Source of the DNA: Icerya purchasi
Lineage: Eukaryota > Arthropoda > Insecta > Hemiptera > Monophlebidae
Reading direction: 5' to 3'
NCBI GenBank assembly: GCA_039619475.1
Contig: CM077115.1
Span: 512,884,815-512,948,814, forward strand
DNA: 64,000 nt
The notes beneath the pieces were generated by a model, which was not told the DNA's origin, ran no database searches, and saw only the letters and a list, made by a program, of their open reading frames with translations. The translations under genes and the position numbers were made by a program. This document shows, in pieces, positions 55,276-64,000 of this stretch; position 1 is the first letter of the stretch; the number at the start of each line of letters is the position of its first letter.

Positions 55276-55480
55276 GCACTGGCAGATCACATGCTTATAT
55301 CCACCATAGCGTTAGCCACCGCGAAAGCGAACCATTCGATCCCGTGCACACTCTACTCTCAATAGTTTCCCTATCGTTCATAATAATTTTTCCAAGCCAA
55401 GTATTATAGAATTAGTCTAAGTATATTTATTATTTTTTCTCACTTACGATTACTTTTCCATTCGTAAGTATTTATGTATG

Positions 55481-56810
55481 TTTTCCCCGGTTCTAAAAAA
55501 TAAATCTATCGATTTCTCGCCCCTCAATGAATGCCCACGCATCATTCTCGCGCATGTGTCATTCATTAGTGTTACCACTTTTTTTTCAAAATTAGTCCAA
55601 GTATATTTTATTATTTTTCTCATTACGATTATTTTCAGTCCGTAAGTATTTCTGTATGTTTTCCGAGGTTTTAAAAATTAATCCGAACAGACATTCAGAC
55701 TGTTGTGAAAGCATACTATCTATCAACCGCACAGATTCTACATTATACGTTACTCTATTACGAGTTCTTCAAAAAATTGATTCGAATGTGTTTTTCATTT
55801 TTTTTTTTTTCAATCCTAAAAATTCATTCTTTCTACCCCCGCCCCCTCACATCTAAAATTGCTTATCTTTCGTAATCTTTATTTATTTTATCGATTCTAA
55901 AAATTAATCAATGGTTCACTCGAAAGCGTACCGCACATTCCCACACACTTATCTTCTATCACGAATTTCCCTATTGATCATGAACATTTTTTCAACGTTA
56001 GACACAATAGCATATCACATTGGTCTCGCATACACACCACATGCAGTTCTATATGTCTAATTTTTATTAACGATCTTTATTTTTTTTTGTACTGGTATTA
56101 CTTTTTCCTACACAGTCATGTCATCATATACACTTAACATTGTCAAAAATAATTTTAACCTTTCGAGAAAGAAAAATCTCCGATCAATAAAAAATATTTA
56201 TTAACATCACAATTATTTTTAATATTATTCGCTTCGCTATAAACATAATTTTTTTATTTAATAAACTCATCCGCATCATCAATCGTTTCAAGACATTATT
56301 GTTTCGAACGTCAATACCTGTTTTCCAAGAATCGATAACCTCTGCAGGTATATATCTCGTCATCGCAACAACCTTTACCTGCATGACTCGCATACCTTCA
56401 AGACCACTTGTACATTGCTCGCACGCTATTTCCCATTATTCGGTACAAGAATATTTTTCACACTCCCTCACATATGCGTATACACTCAAAGTCCTCGATT
56501 ACTTTGTTTGTATACAAATATATTCAGCTTTCTCCGACGGAACAACATTTTTCTGACGTAACATTTCCACTGCCACAACCGATTCAAAGGTAGCTAATGA
56601 GATAGACTATCGAACGGAATCATTCAAGCGGTCAGTATTAGTTTTATGATAAACATGTATATTTTGTCGAATCTGTGTTCACGCATTATTAAAAAATTTA
56701 CGTCAACGTTAAAGAAAATAATTTCCTATGTTTTTTCTCTTTTTTTCTCTATCATTTATTTTTGTCTTTTATCTTTCCTTTTTCTCTTTCTTTTTCTCTG
56801 TATTTTTTTT
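55481..56810. other. No supported gene; presumed upstream region of the 56.8-kb gene
   Basis: AT-rich. The first 150 bp keep partial matches to the duplicated unit (TTTTCTCATTACGATTATTTTC). No other frame is convincing. AAAG|GTAGCT near 56,587 is a possible splice donor for the acceptor at 56,811. Confidence 0.4.
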
Positions 56811-56812
56811 AG
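56790..56812 (+). promoter_or_regulatory. Candidate 3' splice site in the 5' UTR of the 56.8-kb gene
   Basis: A long pyrimidine tract (TTTCTCTGTATTTTTTTTAG) ends in AG at 56,811-56,812, 30 bases before the ATG. A 5' UTR intron is plausible; no transcript evidence is available. Confidence 0.4.
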
Positions 56813-56842
56813 TGAAAAGTTTGAAATACATATTATTCAATC

Positions 56843-57862
56843 ATGAACGCTAATATAGTTAACATAAGCAGCAACTCAAAATCAATTAAAGACGCCGAAT
56901 TTATTCAGAATTTATTTGCGAGTGATAGCGACTCGCATACGTCTTCGTCACTTCAATTACCGCAATCAGATGGTGGTTATTCTTCAACAGAATCAACATC
57001 TTCTACACATAAAATCGTTGCTCCAGTATTATTGTCAGATCAGATGGATATAGCGGAATATTTTGTAGATTTCAGCTTCCATAAGGATTCTGATTATGGT
57101 TTTCTAGTAACCGAACTAGCGATGATTGATATGTCTGGCGGGAGGTGTTTACATACGCTATACAAGCCAAGCAGAGCATGGTCTGCATCAAAAATGCCTC
57201 ATTTACAATGCTCTTCCGTGAGTCATTACTTGAAAACCCCCTCATTATTTCCCTGTCGGGAAGAAATATTCATGGCACGTGATGTATTCACAATACTGTC
57301 TGAAAAACCGAAGGTTCGCGTATATATTTTAACCACTTATGCAAAACTTATATTATGGGAACTTAACGAAAAGTCTGAATTGTTGCGTGACTTGGACTAC
57401 GAACTCGTTAATATGGAGAAAGTCTTTCGAGTACCTAGTATTGATGATTTATATCAAGAATACTCTGGTATAAGCAATCTGGTAACTTGTAAGCACCATT
57501 ATGAGAATGATATTTTTCATTGTGCGATGAAAAATGTTATGGTGATGAGGACATGGCACGATCACGTTATCCGTCCGCTGAAGCTTATGAACAATCTCAA
57601 TATAAATGATTTAAGCCAGTTATTCATTACAGCCACCAAAGAAATGATAATTACATTATTTCCAAGTTGCATCGGGGACATTTATATATTTTTACCGGAC
57701 AGATTAAAACAGGATGATACGATAAAATCATTTCTACCATGCTACGATCACGAACATGATAAAGAATATTATATCGACGGTGATACATTACACAGGAGTA
57801 CTCGAAATTGTGTCAAAGTAAAAGATTGCGACGACTGTCAACATTCAATTCATACGGATTAA
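56843..57862 (+). CDS. Uncharacterised multi-copy insect protein, degenerate DnaQ-like with Cys/His clusters, 339 aa
   Basis: The function is not known. An N-terminal Ser-rich tail (1-70) is followed by VDFSFHKD...GFLVTELAMID (75-96), which lies where a DEDDh exonuclease would have its Asp-x-Glu strand; Glu is replaced by Ser. VYILTTYAKLILWEL (160-173) and CKHHYENDIFHCAMKNV (216-232) match the second and third motif positions. Cys300 in FLPC, Cys323 and KDCDDCQH (328-334) complete a possible zinc site. The gene at 61,155-61,985 shares these landmarks. I recall many ant, aphid and planthopper proteins with a VDVQGF...KELAIV start and C-x-H...C-A-x-x-N-V. The frame is intact, with AATAAA just after the stop. 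Catalytic inactivity is inferred. Confidence 0.75.
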   Translation: MNANIVNISSNSKSIKDAEFIQNLFASDSDSHTSSSLQLPQSDGGYSSTESTSSTHKIVAPVLLSDQMDIAEYFVDFSFHKDSDYGFLVTELAMIDMSGGRCLHTLYKPSRAWSASKMPHLQCSSVSHYLKTPSLFPCREEIFMARDVFTILSEKPKVRVYILTTYAKLILWELNEKSELLRDLDYELVNMEKVFRVPSIDDLYQEYSGISNLVTCKHHYENDIFHCAMKNVMVMRTWHDHVIRPLKLMNNLNINDLSQLFITATKEMIITLFPSCIGDIYIFLPDRLKQDDTIKSFLPCYDHEHDKEYYIDGDTLHRSTRNCVKVKDCDDCQHSIHTD

Positions 57863-57868
57863 AAATTC

Positions 57869-57874
57869 AATAAA
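57869..57874 (+). terminator. AATAAA polyadenylation hexamer, 6 nt after the stop codon
   Basis: The TAA stop at 57,860-57,862 is followed almost immediately by AATAAAAG. Such a compact 3' end is unusual for a host gene and common in viral or transposon genes. Confidence 0.5.
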
Positions 57875-60437
57875 AGACGTGGAATTTGAAAGCTGGAGTT
57901 GTCTAGATCCTACGAAAGTTGAATATGAACATAACAATTACCTTTCAATGTACCAAAGTCAATTGTCGCGTAGTATGTATAATATGTGAAATATGTAAAA
58001 CCATATTTTTTTCTTTTACTCGCATTTTTATTTTTATCATTTCAAAATCTTTTACATTGTTTCACATAAATTATAATGTATGTATGTATATATGTATGGA
58101 ATTTTAATATGTAATAATATACATTTCCTACATTTTATTTTATTTCATGGACATATAATTACTTTAAAATTATTTAGATACACCGCAGATATTATAGTAC
58201 CGAACACATCATTTATTATTTCATTCTATTTCAATTAATATGTTGTATGGATGAAATCGAATCAATTTATGTAACTGTTTATTTAAATTTAAATAATCTT
58301 TTCCTTTTTCTTTTTTTTTTTTTTTTATCTCTCAGCATATGCATGCGTGTATATGCTTACATATACAAGTATGAAAAAAATTATTTTTTTATTTTTTCCT
58401 CGATATGAATGGTAAATCTACGACTTTATTTGAAAAACGGTCAAAACCTAATACATAGATTTCAAACTTTGATGGAAATTTCTGTAAAACGTTCAATTTA
58501 CACTTATTATCTTTAAAAAAAATTTTTTTCATTATTATTATTCATATCATTTAAATAGACTGATACGACAGAGAGAGAAAATAAAAAGCTAAATTTTTAC
58601 ACGTGAGGGAGGGAGCTGATGAAAACGTACGAGTCTTATTATTTGGAATACAGATTATGAAGGAAATTTTTATTCAATGTTTCGTTCTAAGATTTTTCAT
58701 TTTTTACATTTAAAATTTTTCAATACGAAAATATTTCAAAATCTACAGGAACGTCTACGAATAGTCTTCGTCATTATAGAAGCACCTGCAGATCATGTAT
58801 CGACACTGCATGCGCGTAAGGATGAGTAAATATGTGTGAACATGTGTGTGTATGTATGCTTGAAATGTGCGAAATGGCTAATAAGAAACAACCGTTGAAT
58901 CGCAACGACAGGTAGAGATCCGCTTATAGAATAAGAGAGTGAGAGTGAGATAAATTATGTACCTTTATTATTGCAGAACTGCACTGCAGTGGCAGACATG
59001 AAATATCCGTTAGCGTCCTTTTCGAGGCAGTTTTATAAAAAAGGCCGAAAATTAGCTTTAAAACTGGATGAATGAGATAGTTGATAATAAACATACCATT
59101 AAGAACGGTATACATGTATGTGGGCATGTGTGTGAGCGCACGGTTAAATGAATGACAAAAGATTATTAACTGCATAGGCATTGTTAAATACAACTATACT
59201 GATTTATCCGTAAAACTAACAAATTTTACCGTTGTTTTCTTTCCTTTTTTTTTTCTTTCGCGTTTTACAAAAAATTCATGTTAGTTCTAAAAATATTGCT
59301 AAATTCAAATTAAATCGATCATGTTATTTTATTTTTTATTTTTGTTTCTTTAAACAATGTGTTACGATCGTATTTATCTTACTCAATCTTTTACCTAATA
59401 TTCTAACGGTTTTAGACAACAGCAGAAATATGCAAGTTACCTTGGATGTATTATATTTTATTCGTGTATATGTGTATACACGCTTTCTATACAAGCACAT
59501 GCAAACATCGGATGCTGGAAATGTATGATAATATAATTTTTAAATCAATGATTAACGTATTATTATTATTTTTTTTTCACCCTGTGATATACAAAATAAC
59601 ATCATACTTGCTTTTACAACAATATTTAAATTCTACAAAAATAAATGTCCCCAGGGTGGGGAGTAAAAATATCATGAAGAATCACTGTTTTTTGTTTTTT
59701 TTCTTTACTTCACAATCTTCTTTTTCTTTATATTATTTTTTATTTCAGAGATTTTTTAAAATAGTTTTCTTTACACTCCAATATGGAATCTGTTAATTTA
59801 TTGTACATGTCATATAATATGATAAATGCTAAAATTCGGAAAGTTTTTTTAAAGAAGTAATTGACAGAAGAGTATACTTTTGAAAACAAGAGAGTGAAGA
59901 GGCTATACATAAAAAGCAATATGATGCATTAAACATAACGAAAAAAAAAAACAAAACAGAAGAAACGTAAACACAAAGACTATTATGTTTTTTTCATTAA
60001 TCTATTCAATTACAACTTTTTTTTCATTCATCTATATTCTAAGTTCCATCATAAGTTTTAATTTTTTATATGATGCCTACTAATTTCTATGTTTACTTAA
60101 TTTATTTACTTTTCCACGAATGTTTTTAGAATTAAATTTTGAAAAAATTAAACATATTTTCGCACCTGCGTCAACTATCACATTAAATACATGTAGAAAT
60201 TTTCATTTCAAACACCGCCGGAAAATAACATGGGTTTTTTTTTTTTGATATTTTTTAAAAATTTATTCATACTCTCTCTAATTATAGCTATTTTTACTCA
60301 TTTTTATATTCTACATACAATGCTTGAGGTATTAGATGATGCAAATTCTAAATACACCATATTGCTATCACTCTGTTTATTATTTTTTTATTTGTTACTC
60401 GTTTTTTTATTATTTTCTTATGTATATGTATTAGAAT
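57875..60437. other. No supported gene
   Basis: Long AT-rich stretch between the two convergent paralogues. Frames of up to 116 codons (for example 59,446-59,796) are Phe/Leu/Ile-rich low complexity and not supported. Confidence 0.45.
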
Positions 60438-60879
60438 TAGTGATGTGAGATTTCGAAATGTTTTTACAATCGAAACAACTGATAATCGTCAAAAAAAAAA
60501 AAACAATTGAATGATTTTTGTGAATACGAATGAATTATTCGAATAAAAATCGGAACCATCCGAACACAAACGAATGAAGTATTCGTTAAACATCGCCTAG
60601 ATTCTTTCGAGAGAAATAACATTTCGAATGATTGTTGCAAATAGGAATGAATTATTCGAATAAAAACCGAAACTATCCGAACACAAACGAATGAAGTATT
60701 CGTTAAACATTGACTAGATTCTTCCGAGAGAAATAGCATTTCGAATGATTGTTGTGAATACGAATGAATTATTCGAATGAAATAACATTTCGAATGCAAC
60801 CACGGAACAATCGAATGCATTCAAAGTCATCGAACGATCAAATAATTCGAATGAATCATTTCGAAGTTGCCCATCACTA
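60438..60879. mobile_element. hAT-like MITE, copy 3 (inverted, largest)
   Basis: Starts TAGTGATGTG and ends GCCCATCACTA. Flanks are ATTAGAAT and ATTAGAAC (7/8 of an 8-bp target-site duplication). Oriented opposite to copies 1 and 2. In place of the 15-bp array it carries a roughly 110-bp duplicated segment (GAATGATT...GAATGAATTATTCGAAT...AACCATCCGAACACAAACG). Confidence 0.8.
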
Positions 60880-61154
60880 ATTAGAACCCATATGATTTTA
60901 CAATAAAAAAAGTGTTTATACTCATTATTGAAGTTGAATATAGATAATATTTACATTTAAAGGAAAAAGAAAAAGTTATTTTTATTATTCCATTCGCACG
61001 CGAAAAAAATTATGAAATGTAAAATATATATATAATTCATGTAATATATTTACAAACGATTAACAAGAATAAAAGAAAATTAATTTAAAAAATAAATAAA
61101 TATCACAAAAAATTTAAAGATGGAAAAATTACAAGATTATGATTCGTACAATGC
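60880..61154. other. 3' flank of the 61.2-kb gene
   Basis: AT-rich. TTTATT at about 60,981-60,986 would be a minus-strand AATAAA roughly 170 nt past the stop. Nothing else seen. Confidence 0.35.
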
Positions 61155-61985
61155 TCACAAATTGGCTCCTTTGATCGGGTTATGTTGGTATTCGAACAAA
61201 CTTGCATGGTTGCATTGCGGACAATCTTTGATTAAGGTGGGATGTACTGCACTGAGTGGAAAAGAATCTGGAATATCATAGCTATGATGTTTAAAACATG
61301 GTAAGAAGCGTTTGATACGTCGATCATTCTTCAGTGCTACAGGTAATTTATTGTAAAAATCGCAAATTTTTTGAGGGCATACATTAATTAATATCTCTGC
61401 AGTAACATTTTGCATCAAGTCGCACGTAGAATATTTTACTAATGATAATATAGGTCTAACATTTACATCGTACCATTTCATCATCACATATACATTCTGC
61501 AATGAACACCTATGTATGTTTTTATCAGTGTGTGCATCACATTTTACAACTCTTGATATTCCTTTATACATATTATTTAATTTCCTTAAATTGGGTATAC
61601 CGAATTCTTTTTCTAAATTAATAATCTTGAATCTTGAAAGTGATGTTTCAAATAGTTTTATCCATATAGTGGTAATTTTTTCATTTCCTTTAACGTAAAT
61701 ATTCAATGGTTCCAAATCTTCCAACACATTTTCTATATCACCAGCAATAGATTCGTAATTGTAATCTCCTGCATTCCACGGAATTGAATGACAGTTTTGA
61801 ATTATCCTCATGTTTTCTTGTTTTTTATTATTGGATAATACATCCCATTCGAATGGAGGCTTGTAAATTCTATGAAATTGAATTTCACCATCGATACTTA
61901 TTATTGAAAGTTCCTTAATGATGTATGTATCATTATCATATTTAAAACATTGAATATCGATAATTACCTCACGTGCTACTATCAT
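61155..61985 (-). CDS. Paralogue of the 56.8-kb protein: degenerate DnaQ-like with Cys/His clusters, 276 aa
   Basis: The start at ATG 61,985 places the first motif at the N terminus: VIIDIQCFKYDNDTYIIKEL (8-26), closer to the family consensus than its partner. It has Gln where an active DEDDh exonuclease has Glu. Then come YKPPFEW, IYVKGNEK (97-103), FGIPNLRKL, and KCDAHTDKNIHRCSLQNVYV (148-167). RFLPC (226-230) and KDCPQCNH (253-260) give the C-terminal Cys/His cluster. Order and spacing of all landmarks match the gene at 56,843, but overall similarity is low, so the pair is old. The frame is intact and the gene is convergent with its partner across a MITE. Role unknown; a nucleic-acid-binding pseudo-nuclease is an inference. 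Confidence 0.75.
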   Translation of the reverse strand: MIVAREVIIDIQCFKYDNDTYIIKELSIISIDGEIQFHRIYKPPFEWDVLSNNKKQENMRIIQNCHSIPWNAGDYNYESIAGDIENVLEDLEPLNIYVKGNEKITTIWIKLFETSLSRFKIINLEKEFGIPNLRKLNNMYKGISRVVKCDAHTDKNIHRCSLQNVYVMMKWYDVNVRPILSLVKYSTCDLMQNVTAEILINVCPQKICDFYNKLPVALKNDRRIKRFLPCFKHHSYDIPDSFPLSAVHPTLIKDCPQCNHASLFEYQHNPIKGANL

Positions 61986-62466
61986 TGTTACAGTTGTTAT
62001 TAAAGAGAAAAGAAAAAAAACTAAAACTTTTAATAGTAACTAAAATTTAAACGTGTGAAGAACACTAATTCGTGAAACTAATAACAAGCGAGCGAATACA
62101 GTTATTCAGAGAGTTGACATAATGTCTACCTTTGAATTAGATGCATTCGATGAAATGTTGCATCAGAAAAATGCCCTTCAAACGGAGAAAGTTGATTGCA
62201 TACATTGATGAATGAAGTTGTTAAGAACTTGTACATACATATACATTTTGTTTGTGGTAGTGTATGTATGTACACATGAGATCTTACGTATAAGTAAGGG
62301 TCAAGATCCGGTTTTAACAGCTGTATCAGACGATCTTAACGTGCAGCTATGTACATGCAGGGATAGACTTTAATATAATCATTATCGATGGTAAACGAGA
62401 ACATTAATTCATTTTTAAATTTTAATATATCGTCTTCCATCACTAATAAGATAACATAAAAAACTA
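61986..62466. other. No supported gene
   Basis: Upstream flank of the minus-strand gene. A 28-codon plus-strand frame (ATG near 62,122: MSTFELDAFDEMLHQ...) is too short to call. Confidence 0.4.
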
Positions 62467-63180
62467 CTAACTTAACTGAATATATCCTTCTTCAACCAAC
62501 TTTTCCTCAATCATTCGAATTTCATCATCTACACCAACATTTCACACTTTTTTAGATGTATGCGATAACAATAATCACTCAACCAATTCATTAGGATCGT
62601 CTGAATAATCGATCGGTGTATCTTCATGACATACTCCGCCATCAGCACAATGCTTAGTCTTTGCTCCATCATAGTAAATTTTTACACTTGATCCATTAGA
62701 CTGAAACATCGGACGTATTATTTTTCTGTATTTAGGAAATGTAGTACCCTTTAATACACCAGTAGCACGTAAATGAGCTCTAGTACACTCAAGTATTTAT
62801 TTATATAGATCTAAATCATTATTTTGTATATTTATTCTCATCTATATGCGATACCATTAGTAAATGAAAGAGTCCGGGTATGTAAGGAAATTTTATTTGC
62901 TTACTTCCTTTTCCTAAATAAATTTCACCATATTTGCAGTCCCAAGAAATCAATGTCGATCCTATCAGATACTCATCAATGTTTGTATCATAGCATATTC
63001 CATATACTTGATCATTCGGAACAAGTTCATCAAAATCTGTATGAAATGAATCTACTTCACTTATGTTAAACGACTTAGCTTTGAGTTTGTTTTTTAATAT
63101 TTTCATCTTTAATTTCAGACTCAGCGTCACTTCTCTGTTTACTATTAGACCGTTTTTGACGTTTTTACCATTGATGTATC
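62467..63180 (-). pseudogene. Decayed gene of a polB-element-associated insect/aphid protein family
   Basis: The frame reads NDQVYGICYDTNIDEYLIG, then GEIYLGKGSKQIKF and PGLFHLLMVS. This matches a pattern I recall from repeated aphid and hydra proteins found next to Polinton/adintovirus-like DNA polymerases (D-x-x-YG...iG...I...GL-x-LL). A one-base frameshift near 62,825 then leads to NDLDLYK, a stop, CTRAHLRATG, KYRKIIRPMF, DYSDDPNELVE, another stop, and IRMIEEKLVEEGYI, again in the family's order. At least two internal stops plus the frameshift show decay. No upstream ATG is present. Part of it is duplicated in inverse orientation at the right edge. Confidence 0.6.
62963..63150 (-). repeat. 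Inverted repeat, left arm (188 bp visible)
   Basis: The reverse complement matches 63,813-64,000 base for base apart from two or so substitutions (GGGAAGTGACGTTG versus GAGAAGTGACGCTG). The pairing continues to the last base of the window, so the true arm is longer. Confidence 0.9.
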
Positions 63181-63682
63181 ATTTATTCCATAAGAATCCA
63201 TTTTAATCTTTCAGATTTTTGTAATGCTTCATGAATTTCCAATAATGGTTTCATAATAGGTTCCAATATGGCGGCTGAAGTACTTGTAATTGGTTTCCAC
63301 TCGGACTTCAATAGGTTATATTTTTACATTATATCGCTACATATCCTGTCTAGTTCATTTTTTCAGTCTTGCTTCCTTATTCATTTCATTATTGTTGTTA
63401 TCAGTATTAACAAATGATTTACTCTTTGATAACAACATTTTAAATAACTAGAATTTCATCAAAACTTGTGAGTAAATCTTCCTTTATACATACATTTCAC
63501 CATATATATCAATCACTGTGAATTTCATATTATTTTAAATACTTAAAATATACTTCATGTTATATATAAGTTATTAAAATTCAATATAAATAGATAGAGC
63601 AGATTTTCTCTAAACGTAACATTGGCCTGACAAATTTCTGGACTGAAAGTAAATCTAACCCAATACTCCTGCTACAGTTGTT
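63181..63682. other. Spacer of the inverted repeat
   Basis: Part of the 662 bp between the arms (63,151-63,812). AT-rich, no supported gene before the open frame at 63,683. Confidence 0.4.
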
Positions 63683-64000
63683 ATGCCAACAAAGGAGAAT
63701 AAAATATCGAGATTTCAACAACATAAACAGCAAGAATTTGTACCATTTGTTATATTTGATTATTTCGAGTGTATCCTACAGCCTCTAAATAATGAATCAC
63801 TATCGCATGATTGTCTAATAGTAAACAGGGAAGTGACGTTGAGTCTGAAATTAAAGATGAAAATATTAAAAAACAAACTCAAAGCTGAGTCGTTTAACAT
63901 AAGTGAAGTAGATTCATTTCATACAGATTTTGATGAACTTGTTCCGAATGATCAAGTATATGGAATATGCTATGATACAAACATTGATGAGTATCTGATA
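63683..64000 (+). CDS. Open frame starting like Polinton/adintovirus-type DNA polymerase B, fused to the inverted-repeat copy; partial
   Basis: The first 43 codons include FVPFVIFDYFECILQPLNNE. This resembles the PFVIYADFE(C/S)IL-P segment, the exonuclease-I motif region, of protein-primed DNA polymerases in Polinton/adintovirus-like elements (recalled, not searched). The usual ADFE Asp is Tyr here, so exonuclease activity is doubtful. From codon 44 the frame runs into the repeat arm and encodes the same VTLSLKLKM...YDTNIDEYLI sequence as the minus-strand pseudogene. The frame is open to the edge. It is most likely a rearrangement product of a decayed viral-like element and not a natural fusion. 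Confidence 0.5.
   Translation, partial: MPTKENKISRFQQHKQQEFVPFVIFDYFECILQPLNNESLSHDCLIVNREVTLSLKLKMKILKNKLKAESFNISEVDSFHTDFDELVPNDQVYGICYDTNIDEYLI
63813..64000 (+). repeat. Inverted repeat, right arm, cut by the window end
   Basis: See the arm at 62,963-63,150. Begins GTCTAATAGTAAACAG and reaches the window edge without loss of similarity. Confidence 0.9.

Larger units (their letters stand above)
54241..55480. repeat. Tandem segmental duplication of a ~600-660-bp unit carrying a MITE
   Basis: Unit 1 (54,241-54,896) and unit 2 (54,897-about 55,480) share flanks on both sides of the MITE: TCTACGGTTCCAAAAATTTT before it, and AGATCACAYGCTTATATC then GAAAGCGAACCATT after it. The MITE was present before duplication, because its target-site flanks were duplicated with it. 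Confidence 0.8.

Noticed and set aside
59446..59796. 116-codon plus-strand frame
   Set aside because: Phe/Tyr/Leu-rich from T-rich DNA. No motif and no partner.

Overview
The window looks like animal, probably arthropod or insect, nuclear DNA: AT-rich, spliceosomal-type signals only, and packed with transposable-element families typical of insect genomes (Jockey- and I-type LINEs with RNase H, a CR1-like LINE, a Penelope-like element, hAT-type MITEs, foldback DNA elements, tRNA-derived sequences). I found no conserved single-copy host gene, and the species cannot be named from sequence alone.

Layout. 1-5 kb: end of a LINE with an (AAG)n tail, then a decayed LINE on the minus strand. 5-11.7 kb: no convincing gene, a diverged three-copy tandem array (8.7-9.5 kb) and one LINE tail. 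11.8-14.1 kb: an I-like LINE copy split cleanly by a 1,024-bp foldback element. 14.2-14.9 kb: a Penelope LTR scrap and a tRNA-derived SINE-like block. 15.1-21.6 kb: a nearly full-length I-like LINE with both ORFs, broken by three nonsense codons. 22.1-22.5 kb: two LINE tails facing each other. 22.7-24.7 kb: a second foldback element of the same family. 25.2-29.7 kb: a full-length Jockey-type LINE with two intact overlapping ORFs, poly(A) and a target-site duplication. 30-36 kb: mostly unannotated AT-rich DNA with microsatellites, a 400-bp palindrome and LINE tails. 37-39 kb: a decayed I-like copy. 41-52 kb: a LINE graveyard with a CR1-like RT ORF of 808 codons, an RT/RNase H ORF of 834 codons, a Penelope GIY-YIG fragment between inverted LTR copies that carry hammerhead-ribozyme-like cores, and several broken copies.

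52-64 kb is different in character. It has a GC-richer 280-296-bp satellite, a tandem duplication carrying hAT-like MITEs, and two convergent intact genes (56.8-57.9 kb plus strand; 61.2-62.0 kb minus strand). These encode distant paralogues of an uncharacterised, multi-copy insect protein family that resembles a degenerate DnaQ/DEDDh exonuclease with added Cys/His clusters. At the right edge lie a decayed gene of another virus/Polinton-associated family and an open frame that begins like a Polinton/adintovirus-type protein-primed DNA polymerase B. These last two are joined by a nearly perfect inverted repeat (188 bp visible) that runs off the window. I read the region as an old, rearranged Polinton- or DNA-virus-like insertion; that is an inference.

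The genes do not form a host pathway. The shared logic is mobile-element life cycles: ORF1 proteins bind element RNA, ORF2 proteins nick DNA and reverse-transcribe, and the right-hand block is a candidate remnant of a polB-encoding element with two still-open accessory genes.
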